In this document: positions 46,158 to 57,129 of the stretch, piece after piece
Position numbering within the stretch: the stretch's first letter is position 1
How the letters are laid out: each line of letters starts with the position of its first letter
NCBI GenBank assembly: GCA_022457155.1
Contig: JAJGOT010000562.1
Location: forward strand, 186,001-250,000
DNA length: 64,000 nt
Reading direction: 5' to 3'
Source: Cladopsammia gracilis
Taxonomy: Eukaryota; Cnidaria; Anthozoa; Scleractinia; Dendrophylliidae
The notes under the pieces: generated by a model
Seen by the model: the letters and a program-made list of their open reading frames with translations, nothing else
The model's database searches: none
Told to the model about the DNA's origin: nothing
Program-made: the position numbers and the translations under genes

Positions 46158-48858
46158 CGATGCACGTGCACAATGTGCTTTTGCCAATTAAACTATCCAA
46201 ATGTACGTGCAAAATTGTCGTTTTTTTGCTAATAAAACTCTTTAACGCACATGCAAAAGTGTTTTTTTTGCTAATTAATAAAATTCTTTAACGCACGTGC
46301 AAAAGTGACTGACTCCGGCGAATGATGCTATTCCGTCTGTGCATTCCATTTTTTTTTGAGTAGCATATTTTATTTAAATTTGGTCAAATAAATACATTTG
46401 CAAGCATTTAAAATACAACATAACACAAAAAGTAAAAGTTCGACAGAGTATGTAGCTATCTAAACAAAACATATAAGTAAAGTAATAATAACATATAACG
46501 AAACATTAACATATAACGAAATCTTTACAAGAAGGAAAAAATAAAAGTGTATGGCATAGGGTAAAGCAGCGAGGAGGGGCCATTGTTGTAATAGCTAGTA
46601 AAAAAAACTAACTCTGAAAGTTTTCCAGTCGATATTTAAACTTTATCTTCAAGGCTGTGCTCTAAGGAAAATTTCAGGGAGCCCTTCGGGCTCCAAACAT
46701 TCCAGCTGGGGTGCCTGGGCCTCAAAGTTGGTCGCCCAAAATAAATAATCAATTAATTAATCAATTAATTAATCGATTATCAATTAATTAATCAATTAAT
46801 TAATGATTAAAGATCAAATTAAGTAATGATCCGCATAAGAAGGATAGTGCTGAACGGCAATGCACGATGGAATGTTAACTATTTTCATTGTTACAACTAG
46901 TGATCTCATTGGCCTAGACTCAAAAACCGCTAAAAAGTTAAGGTTCAAGGTGCATAAAGTCTAATTTTTTTAAGGTTTCAAGTATTATGAGATCCAATCG
47001 CACAACATGCAATTTTTAAAAGATATTGTATTTGGGGAACTTCATCAAAGAAGCAAAATTAGTAGCTATTGTCTTCTGCTATTCTGATTGGTTAACACGA
47101 ACATTTCCTAAAATATATTTGACGCAAACGGATTTTCTGTATTTTTATAATGAAATATAATTATGAACCATCAGCCCCTCCTGTATTCTTAAAATCAAAG
47201 ATATTCTATGTGGGAAAGGGCCAATGCCGCAGAACAATGAAGTTTACTATAGTTCTTATGCGAAGCATTACTTAATTTTCTTTTTCTTTGAACCGATCGT
47301 CTTCCGAGTTACCAGTTTTTGGTGTCTAGTGCTCTAGCACGTAGACACCTATGGAAGCGAAAGAAAAATTCGAGAAGTACTTCATATACCGCTAAATATG
47401 ACGTCACACTCATAAGGCGACACTCAGGTTTACATTACGTGACTGATAACATGACGGGAAAGAAAATTGTTAACACCACGATGTTAACACAGTAACCCAA
47501 TCGATTTATGATCGTGAGGAGTTTGAAATTACACGAGAACGCAAGGGAATTTCGACCAATTGCATTCAAGGAAAAGAAGTAGGGGACAGTCGGAACCAAT
47601 TGATTCGAGAACGAAAAGATTACGACGAGTCTCTGTGCTTTCTACCATATGCTTTGTTAGAATTCCAACCTAGCCGAGCAGAGCAGTGAGTTGACGGTGA
47701 ATTCGGTGAGTGGACCTTTTCTTTTGTAACCTTTATGATGAATTTGTTTAAAGTTAGTTTGTCAATATGCCACAGTTTTGGAAGTACGTGTCAATCTGGC
47801 CGAGTGAAAGGCTTTACAAGATGCTTTCAAGCGTTCGATCTGCGCCGTACGCAACAACAGAATGTCCACGCTCTAATGATTACGCTGCTTAAAAGAAAGA
47901 ATAAGACAATCATTGAACCCCTTTTCAGGAGAATTGAGCCCCGTTTGGGAATTGAGCCCCATTTAGGGAGAACTGAGCCCCGTCTGGGGATTATTAAGCC
48001 CGTTTTTCGAGGTTTTGGGAAGAATTGAGCTCCGTTTGGGGACTATAAAGCCCGTAGAGGAATCAAAGAAGCTTTGTTTGGGAATAATGCGAACAAAGAA
48101 GCTCTGTTTGGGAAATGTATTTCGCAGAGCTGGAGGTTTGCTGCTGTTAAATTGACAATTCCTTTTGTTGACTATACATCTGAATCACAAGTGAATGTAC
48201 ACATTCTGGAAACATATTTCTCTGATCATAAAGCAATATGTGCATTATAATTAATTAAACAACCTGATAATATTGTAAAATGAACATAATTACTTGTAAA
48301 TTATATATTAAGCTTAACAATACTATAAAAGAATAGAATACAATCTACACAGTGATTCATCCGTTTCATAGACATCGATTGTGTAGCATGTATTGATAAC
48401 ATGTACCATACATTCATTTACCAGACAAATTAAATTTCTAGTATCACAGATGACAAGCCAGTGTTTCTGCATGATTATGTTGAAGATTAAAACACAGAAA
48501 TAAGTACATGTACAAAGTCAGTAACATTACTGTAAAGTAAATGATCTTTCCATGCGGTTACCTAAAATGACAATACAATTTTGAAGGTTATCTAGCTTTG
48601 ATGGTACCTTGCTTACTACTTTATTAATAAGAATAATCATAGTAATAGAGGTATGTCTGCATTTTATTTTCTTGTTACTTGTTTTCCCCTTTCATTTCAC
48701 CTAACAGTAGCAAACAAATTTCTAGTCACCCAGGAAAACAACAATGACTTGATGTATTATTCCTTTTAATTCTAAGTACATTCACCTTCTTTTAACTCTT
48801 AGTAAACATTGATAGTTTAATGTATTATCCAATTTTCCCTTCAGCTTGTTACTAAAAA
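46158..48858. other. Non-coding host DNA
   Basis: No gene is supported. Visible structure: a palindromic AATTAATTAATC tract (46746-46810), and a minisatellite of 5 or so diverged units containing GAATTGAGCCCCGTTTGGG (about 47927-48056). The 97-codon ORF at 47735-48028 is a by-product of that minisatellite. Confidence 0.5.
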
Positions 48859-49032
48859 ATGGACAATGAACTGGTTGGTTATGTTCACAACATATCTCCT
48901 ATAAAGAAGAGTGCTCAGACCTCATGGTTCGACATGCAAATTCAAACAGAAACAGAAGTTATCAGAGGGGTGTGCTTCTCAGCAGCAAAACACAACGACT
49001 TCAAAAAGTTCAATGAGCAGAAAACCTTCTGA
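48859..49032 (+). CDS. 57-codon ORF, unknown
   Basis: The ATG at 48859 opens a frame reading MDNELVGYVHNISPIKK and later WFDMQIQTETEVIRGVCF. The composition is protein-like and the alternation of strands suggests an OB-fold or similar beta domain. It ends at TGA 49030-49032 and could be the first exon or a truncated piece of a transposon protein. An AATAAA lies about 70 bp downstream. The family is not recognised. Confidence 0.3.
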   Translation: MDNELVGYVHNISPIKKSAQTSWFDMQIQTETEVIRGVCFSAAKHNDFKKFNEQKTF

Positions 49033-49521
49033 TCCTAAGTGTCAACACTGCCTTCAAGAATTATGCATATGTTTTCTAAAAAGGTTACCAGTTTCTGGTT
49101 AATAAAAATGTTGTATTCTACATTCCTCCTTTGTAATCAGTGTTCTTTGCTTATATACTGACAATTACAACAATACACTCTTTCACAGTAACACCCTCAT
49201 TATAGCACTTTAAAAAAACTATTCAATTATCACCATCATCTTCACAGCTACGCGATTTTCGAAATCTTAACGGTTTGGAAAAATATTTGCATCAACCAAA
49301 GACTTCAAACATTATTTCCAAGGGGGTGTTGATTTCGAGAATTGTGTAAACAATACAACAAACAATAAAAAAACGATGTTGATTACTGTAACAATTCAAC
49401 ATGCATAGAAACAACTACCCAACACTAGACACATGTATGCAATCGCATACCTATTTTTTCCTTTATCTGTCAGTCCAAGAGTTGAAACAACGCAGCAAGA
49501 TCTTCATCCATCTTGTTGACA

Positions 49522-49711
49522 TGTCATAATTTGTATAATTTATGCTCGTAGTTAAGGACCGCAATGCATGCGTGCATTTACCATCATGCCTTATGGGTAG
49601 AGAAGAGCATGTGCTCGGGTTGTAATGGCTACCGTTCTGAATTAAATGTTGTTGTGTTCAGTTTACCTATTTGTGACTTATCTGGTCTACCCTGCCTTGG
49701 GGCAATCAACA
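49522..49711 (+). repeat. 5' LTR
   Basis: 190 bp, TGT...ACA, the same length as the 3' LTR and apparently identical by eye. An open frame from 49646 runs through its end into gag. Confidence 0.9.
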
Positions 49712-49729
49712 TGGTGGCAGCCTCGGGAT
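49712..49729 (+). other. Primer binding site
   Basis: TGGTGGCAGCCTCGGGAT follows the 5' LTR directly. TGG is the complement of a tRNA CCA end. The tRNA species was not identified. Confidence 0.55.
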
Positions 49730-49741
49730 CTATTTAACGAA

Positions 49742-52700
49742 ATGGCGTCGACAGAAACCGGACATTTCAGACTTCCGCCCCAGCTAGAGGTGAACTCGGG
49801 AAATGTATCCGAGAACTTCAAAAGATGGAAACGGCAAATGGAAGTTTATTTGGCCGCTTCTGGTGCTTCGGAAAAGGATGAAAAGGTACAAACTGCGATT
49901 ATTCTGAATTGTGCTGGCCCTCAAGTTCTTGAAATATATGATAATATTGTGTGGGCGAATGCTGATGATAAACACAAGCCCGATAAAGTCCTAGAAGCCT
50001 TTGAAAAATATTGTAACCCAAGAGACACTGAAGTACTCGAATCTCACAGATTTTGGAACATTCCGTACCAAGAACCATTTGACAAATTCCTAACAGAGCT
50101 CAAGACGAGAGCCGCGTCCCGCAACTTTCAAGAAAAAGACAGGATGATGAGAGACAAAATAGTTTTCACTGTGACAGGAAAGCTTCAAGAGTTACTTCTC
50201 CGGGTAGACGGTCTGACCCTCGAGAAAGCGGTGAAACTATGTAGAGCCTTTGAACAATCCAACATGCAAGTTAAAGAGTTCAGAGACAACCCGACCCCTT
50301 CAAACCCCACGAAGGTGCATAAAGTGGCACAGAGGTCCGATCAGAAATCGCCTGGTAGCAAAAAACAGACCGGTGGAAACAAAAACGCAAAGAAGGAAGA
50401 AAAACTGAACATAAACTGTCAATTTTGTGGCTACGAACATGAAAAAAGCAAAGAGAAATGCCCTGCATGGGGGAAAACCTGTAACAAATGCAAGGGTCGA
50501 AATCATTTCAAGGCAAAATGCAGGAAAGTGAACTCAGTGTCGAAGTCCAAGGGTGATGATAATGATTCTGATGATCAGTGGCTTATCGCTGTAAACCATA
50601 GTGGAGAGAGTGTTAATGCTACACTGACCATAAATGAGCATGATGTCCGTTTTCAACTTGATAGCGCAGCTGATGTCAATATTATCTGTCAGAAGCATGT
50701 AAGGGAACAACAAGTGTCCCTTTCAACAGTACGCCTAAACATGTGGAACAAAACTAATCTGAAACCTCTTGGAGAAACCCTACTAAAGGTCAGGAATCCT
50801 CGTCATGGTACCGAGACTGAGGTAAAGTTTATTGTGGTGCCGAATGGTTTTACCAATCTGCTAGGACTTAAAACCATTCAGGAACTTGGTTTCATAACCA
50901 TAAATGAGGAATGTTTTATTTCCCAAATCAAGGCCCCTCAACTTGGCGATCTGGGAGAAGCTACCCTCAGAGTTGATGAAAGCATTCCACCCAAAGTCCT
51001 TCCATGTAGAAAAGTTCCCATAGCAATTCAAGATTCAGTAAAAAAAGAATTGAATCGACTTGTGGACAAAGGTGTGCTAGTTCCAACGACTGAACCAACC
51101 GAGTGGGTCAGTCAAATGGCTATTGTACACAAGCCCAATGGCAAACTACGCATATGCATTGATCCTCAACCCTTGAATGCTGCACTCAAGCGTGAACATT
51201 ACAAACTACCAGTACTAGATGATGTACTCCCAAAGCTGAAAGACGCCAAGGTATTTAGCAAATTAGATGTGAAGGAAGCTTATTGGCACGTCCGACTTGA
51301 CGAGGCATCCAGCAAGCTGACCACAATTATTACGCCGTTCGGCCGATACAGATGGACGAGGCTACCTTTGGGACTGAAGGTCTCAAGCGAGATATTCCAA
51401 CGCAAGCTTGATGAAGCCTTAGGAGACCTGGATGGTGTATTCTGTGTCGTAGACGATGTAGCCATCGCAGGGTGTGGTCGCACAGAGGCCGAAGCTTGAA
51501 AAGACAATCAGCACAAACTGACTGAAACACTAAAGAAGTGTGCCAAGAAGAACATTGTCCTGAATGAAGACAAACAGGAGATTGGCTTAACTGAAATTAT
51601 CTTCCATGGTCACAAAATCACGAAGGAAGATGTTAAAGTCGATGAGACTAAAGTTCAAGCGATTCGTGATATGCCGGCACCCACCGACGTACCAGGTGTG
51701 AAACGTCTATGCGGCATGGCACAGTACATGTCAAGGTTCCTGCCTGATCTTGCTGGAACACTTGAACCGATCCGTGCTCTTACGAGAAAAGACACCCCAT
51801 TTGTGTGGTCCACTGAATGCGAGAGAGCATTTGCGAAACTGAAGAGTAACCTCTCTGAATCCCCATGCCTAGCCTATTTTGATTCGTCGAAAGAAGTGGT
51901 CATCCAAGTGGATAGCAGCAAACATGGGATTGGTGCCGTACTGCTACACGAAGGTCGTCCCATAGAGTACGCATCACGCGCATTGACACCATCAGAGAGG
52001 AACTGGGCGCAGATTGAAAAGGAAGCCCTATCTGTCTTGTATTGTAAACGATTTGACCAATACACTTATGGCCGAACTGTTAAAGTAGAGAACGACCATA
52101 AGCCTCTTGCTTCAATATTGCGCAAGCCTCTGAGCATGGCCCCAAAACGTCTTCAGGACATTATGATGCGTTGTAACAGATACGACGTTCATTTTGTATT
52201 CGTCAAGGGTACCGACCTAGTCCTGGCAGACACACTAAGTAGAGCGCACCTGGACTCTAGTGAAGGTAACCAGGATGATCGTGCTCAAATCAGGAATGTC
52301 AACGCATTTCATGACATTCCAGATAAGCGACTCGGCGAGATACGCGAAGCTACCTTGCGTGACACTGGCCTACAAACTGTGGTGACATTAGTGATGGAAG
52401 GATGGCCAGCAGACAAGCGCAACACTCCTTTAAACGCATTGCCCTACTTCGATGTACGCGACTCTTTAAGTGTCATGGATGACATTCTAGTGAAAGGAGA
52501 AGCAGTAGTGATTCCCTCAGCGCTAAGAGCAACCATCAAGAAAAGACTTCACAGTGCCCACCTTGGTCGTGACAGCATGTTACGTCGAGCTCGAGGAACA
52601 GTGTTTTGGCCTGGCATGACCAGCGACATCAAGCAATTGGCTGACTCGTGTGAAATTTGTCAGGAAATGAAGCCTCGGAACTCACAGGAACCACTGAAGC

Positions 52701-53683
52701 AACATGATGAAGGTGATGTACCATGGCAGAAAATCGGTCTCGATCTATTTGAAATCGCTGGCAAGCACTATTTAGCGGTGGTAGACTACTACTCCAACTT
52801 CATAGAAATCGATCTGCTGACAACGATGTCAAGTGTACGTGTCGTCACCTTACTTAAGAAACATTTTGCCAGGTATGGCATACCACGAGTTGTAGTATCG
52901 GATGGAGGACCGCAGTTTGTCAGTGAAGAATTCAAAGCATTTGTAAAAAACTGGGGTATAACGCACGTAACTTCGTCACCAATGCATCAGAGAGCAAATG
53001 GGAAAGCAGAATCGGCTGTTAAGATCATGAAAACTCTTCTTGTGAAAACTCACAAGGAAGGCGGTGATCCTTATGAAGCGATGCTGGAGCAAAGAAATAC
53101 CCCACGTCAAGATACAGGCCGAAGTCCGACAGAAATGATGTTCAACAGGAAAACACGCAGTTTCCTACCTAGTCTAAACAACGCGCCAAAGGACACTATT
53201 ATCAAGGAGAAGCGCGATGCACGTAAGAGCAGCGTCAAGCGAATCTATGACCGGAAGTCGCGACAACTCTCAGAACTAAATGTGGGACAGTCAGCATTTT
53301 TCAGACATATTGAAGGACGAGACTGGAAGTTGGGCCAAGTTACAGAAGTCCTGGGCCCCAACACCTACAAGGTCAAAGGTCCGGATGGAGGAATTTACAG
53401 AAGAAATCGTGTGCATGTGAGACCCACCAAGATCACACCGAAAGCTCGTGATACCTCTCCCCTGGATGAATTTCGCACTCCTGACGCGAATCTACCAGCG
53501 CCGCCGCCGCAAACAACACAAGTAGTTAACCCACCTACAGACACTCAGGTTAAGGACAATCAACCGCAGAGTATGCAAGACAAAGTTGCGCGCACGGACA
53601 TTTTGGATCAGTCTCTAAGTGCGAACAGACCCAGACGTGTGATCAAACCACCAATCCGTTTCAAAGACTATGTGTCCAAGTAG
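49742..53683 (+). pseudogene. Gag-Pol with one in-frame stop
   Basis: The start is taken at MASTETG (49742); an upstream in-frame ATG lies in the LTR. Gag is followed by a zinc knuckle (CNKCKGRNHFKAKC). Next come an aspartic protease (LDSAADVNII), RT with FCVVDDVAIAG as the catalytic box, RNase H (QVDSSKHGIGAVLL, ending with a DTLSRAH motif) and an integrase with an HHCC finger (HLGRDSM...CEICQ) and DDE core (GLDLFEI, VVSDGGPQF, NGKAESAV). A TGA at 51497-51499, just after the RT active site, interrupts an otherwise continuous frame. No other lesion is seen. Either a nonsense mutation in a young copy, or readthrough; the former is simpler. Confidence 0.85.
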
Positions 53684-53764
53684 AGACTATTTAGTAGTTC
53701 ATTTATTCGTTGAAACACCAGTTGACGTTTACAGAAACTGAGAGATTTAGCTAACTTTATTTTT

Positions 53765-53954
53765 TGTCATAATTTGTATAATTTATGCTCGTAGTTAAGG
53801 ACCGCAATGCATGCGTGCATTTACCATCATGCCTTATGGGTAGAGAAGAGCATGTGCTCGGGTTGTAATGGCTACCGTTCTGAATTAAATGTTGTTGTGT
53901 TCAGTTTACCTATTTGTGACTTATCTGGTCTACCCTGCCTTGGGGCAATCAACA
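53765..53954 (+). repeat. 3' LTR
   Basis: 190 bp, matching 49522-49711. Confidence 0.9.
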
Positions 53955-54910
53955 CATCTCTCTTTCTTTGAATTGTTACATATTTAGCCATCAACAAAAC
54001 AAAGCTACTGCTCGCTTATCTCGGTAATATTAGTTTTCGGGTGTGAGAAAAACCCGCATCTTGTCATATGAAACCCATCAAAGTTTTCACGCCATACTAT
54101 GAAACGTGGGCAATGGCGCCAAATTTGTCGGGTTTTTAAGACGAAAAATTAAAGATTCCGGCAGGTTTTAAAATTTTCATAAAAGATGTTTGGTACAAAC
54201 ATAGGAAAACTGTACTTTTTACTGGTTATTTAGGTTAAAATAAATCTTCAAAGGGTGAATCAATGTCGCCTGAAATAAGTGACTGAAATCCCGTGGAGCT
54301 TCCCATGAAAACTGCCGTGAAACCGTGGCGGCAGCCCCAAAACTTTTAAATAAATTAATTTCCCGTATTATCAGTGAAATGTTTAGGTTAACTGAGCTTT
54401 TCATGGATTTGGTCGGAGCGTAACCAGCTGTTCTCTTTTGTCGCTAAATTTTTATTTCTAGTGATACGTAAACAGAATGATTTGTCACGAAATCAAAAAC
54501 AACGCGGGGCTGCCCTGTTCCTAAAAAGAAACAATCATCTCTTTTCTAAATTCTTTTTTGTGTTTGTTTAATGATACTGGTAGTTTATATTTCGTTATTT
54601 TATGTAAAGGAAGAAAACAACCATAAGCCTATGTTTTAGCCAAGCAGACACCGAAACCGTAAAAATATATTTGCATAAACGGCAACTCTCGCTTTTTTTA
54701 CAAAAATAAATTGCCCCGCTTCGCCGGCCGCGCTGTACGCCTGTCAACAACTTGAACACTGCAATAAAAATAAACCATGCATCCGATTTGAAAGAGAAAA
54801 TTTTTATGCTATTTTGAGAAGCGGTACAAATCGAAATCCGTGCGGCTTGTCACGTTCAAAGTCATGGGTTATGTTACATGTGAAATAATGTGGAACGAAC
54901 TTTGAACATA
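53955..54910. other. Non-coding, AT-rich
   Basis: No gene or clear repeat was seen, apart from short GC-rich GCCGGCCGCGC near 54725. Confidence 0.4.
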
Positions 54911-55269
54911 AGGGGTGGCGAATGGTACCTTCAAAATCGTGGGTCTCGGAAAATTTTGGTCCGGTCTCGAAATCTCAGCAGTTTTTGTTTTAAGTCTCAA
55001 AGTCTCGTTTGGCTGGTGCTTTTTCTGTCTCGGAGTCTCGGATTTTTTTCCTCGAGGTCTCGGAGTCTCGGATACTTCTGTCAACCATTCTCATTCTTCA
55101 TTGTTTGATAGGCGAATCGGATATTTTTGGCACTAAGTCTCGGGCACGGTTTTTTCCCGCATTGGGTCTCGGGCTCGGATTTTGTAACGTAGCTCCGGTC
55201 TCGGTCTCGGATTTTGAAACAAGGATCTCGGCGTCTCGGCGAGTCTCGGATTTACCATTCGCTACCCCT
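54911..55269. mobile_element. MITE with AACATA target duplication
   Basis: Termini AGGGGTGGCGAATGGTA and inverted AGGGGTAGCGAATGGTA, flanked by AACATA (54905-54910 and 55270-55275). The interior is full of GTCTCGG words. A hAT-like terminus is possible, but the TSD seen is 6 bp. Confidence 0.75.
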
Positions 55270-55396
55270 AACATACGCGCACCCGATTGTTTCGTAGAAA
55301 AAAATTCCGCTTGGCTTTTATAGTAAACTGTAACTCAACAAACCAACACCAGCATGTTAGAATTTTTTGCCTGTTTTACTGCACACTATACTACAA

Positions 55397-55497
55397 GCAA
55401 GGGTGCTCGGCCGGGCGACCGGTAATTTTTCTCAGTCGCCCGAAGCCAAATGTTAGTCGCCTCAGGCGACCGGGCTCCGCTGGAGCACAGCCTTGAT
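55397..55497. repeat. Short palindromic GC-rich repeat
   Basis: Ends CAAGGGTGCTC and GAGCACAGCCTTG. The interior has three GTCGCC/GGCGAC pairs. Looks like a small non-autonomous repeat. Confidence 0.5.
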
Positions 55498-55677
55498 CTT
55501 ACTGATAAAATCTGAAAGGAATAGTGCTTCTTCATTTAATTTCTTGATATTTATGTAACGACGCATGAATAAAAGAGTGTAGTTAAGTTTTTTAAGTAGA
55601 AAGGAAGAGGGGTTAGGAATTCCAAATAAAAGCTCCTCAGTTGTCGGATTAAATTGTGAGTCATTAATATCATTGAA

Positions 55678-56443
55678 TCAACCTAAGCAGGTTTTAACAA
55701 AGCGCTTGGTGAATGGACATTCAAGGAACGTGTGATCAATCGAATCTTGTTCGCCACAGTAGACACAATCATCATCAGCTTTAATCCCAAACCTGTGAAG
55801 TTCCTTTTTAGTAATAATAATTCTGTGAATAAATTTGAAATGGTACTCTTTTAGTCCATTCTCTTTACATATTTTCCTAATTGAGTTGTAGGTGTTGGTC
55901 CACTGTTGATCATTTAACTTTACAACGGTTTGCCATCGTTTGGAACCAGTTTGTTTACAAGTATGGGTTTTATTAACTATAAGCCAATAAAAGTCTTTCG
56001 CTTTTGCATTCAAAAGGTTTAACTCAATCCCATTTCCTAATTGAAAAGATGTCTGATCGTTGTAATTTGGTACCGGAGGAAGATCTTGTGTTCTTGCTTT
56101 TGATAACAAATGATTTGGAATTGCAGAGATTACTTGATAAAACTGAAGAAAGTTAGTTTTATGTAAACTATATTTACTACGAAAGTTGCTAAAAGAGATA
56201 AAACTACCATCTTGATTTAGGAGATCTCTGATTTCACGTACTCCTTTCGAATACCACTCCCTAGTGAAGAACGGTTTTCCTCCGATTAAAATTTCCTTGT
56301 TATAATGCAACAATTGATCTCGCAAAGAATTGTTGGAATAAAGCGATGTAAGTTCACTGAAGAATTTTAGCTCGTCTTTATAAAAATTCGGAAGATCATC
56401 TAGGAAATCGACACTGTAGTTGCAATTAAGAAAGAACTTTAAG
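55678..56443 (-). pseudogene. LINE 3' end: RT C-terminal region with zf-RVT motif
   Basis: Open from about 56443 (closed upstream by a stop) to TGA at 55680-55678. The C-terminus reads KFIHRIIITKKELHRFG, followed by CVYCGEQDSIDHTFLECP, a CCHC zf-RVT-like motif typical of the tail of LINE reverse transcriptases. The RT catalytic part is missing, so this is a 5'-truncated copy. 3'-UTR-like sequence continues to about 55500. Confidence 0.7.
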
Positions 56444-57129
56444 GCTCAGCAGCATAGGCGGCTAAACCTTTGTGAAATGATACTTTCTATTGTTACAATG
56501 GTACCCCTAGGACACTTGACCTTAGAATGAGCGGGGGAGTCAATCAGAGGCGGGATGACATCATGGTGTTGCATGAAAGTGAGGCAAAAAGAATTGGGGG
56601 GAGGGGTGGTGGGGTTTTGACTGACCGGAAGTGACCTTTTAGGTGACTTAAAGGTTCTTAAAGGTCGTAATGATGGTGCAATTGGTTGTCTCAAACAACC
56701 AGGATGTGTCGAGGGTCCAGATTCCGCTCGGGGGATGCTTCGGAATCGTTCGGGATCGTTCGGGAATGGTTTAAGTGACTGGTCGCTCTGGTTCCGCTCG
56801 CTGGGTGGGTCCCAGATCCCGCTCGGCCATAGAAATAGAAAAAAAAACAGAAAATAAGACAACAAAATGCAATTTAATAGTAACGTAACAAAAACAAAAC
56901 AGAAACTAGTTGACAAGAGGGGACATGGGTTCATCCCCGAATGGAAGAACGCCCCTTTTAGTCGTCACACAACAACAACAACAACAACAACAAACTATTT
57001 TTACAAGCGGGGACATGGGTTCCATCCCCGACTGGGAGAACGCCCCATTGATAGTTCGTCGGGTCAAAAGTCACCTTGCCCTGGCTTCGTGTCTGGTTTT
57101 TTCTTCGCGGTCGCCCCCCTTTTTTTTTT
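56444..57129. other. Non-coding with a local duplication and microsatellite
   Basis: GGGGACATGGGTT..CATCCCCGA occurs twice (about 56920-56960 and 57010-57050), separated by an (ACA)n microsatellite (56967-56995). A long proline- and serine-rich minus ORF here shows no domain. Confidence 0.5.

Larger units (their letters stand above)
49522..53954 (+). mobile_element. Ty3/Gypsy LTR retrotransposon
   Basis: Two 190-bp LTRs (TGTCATAATTTG...CAACA) flank one gag-pol reading frame with order gag, protease, RT, RNase H, integrase, which is the Gypsy order. The 5-bp flanks (TGACA left, CATCT right) do not match, so no target duplication is visible. No clear polypurine tract precedes the 3' LTR. Confidence 0.9.

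Noticed and set aside
47735..48028. 97-codon ORF with repeated EPRLGI
   Set aside because: Arises from the GAATTGAGCCCC minisatellite; the upstream part has no domain.
56446..56934. 162-codon Pro/Ser-rich minus ORF
   Set aside because: No domain, composition follows GC-rich repeats, and it lies between mobile elements.
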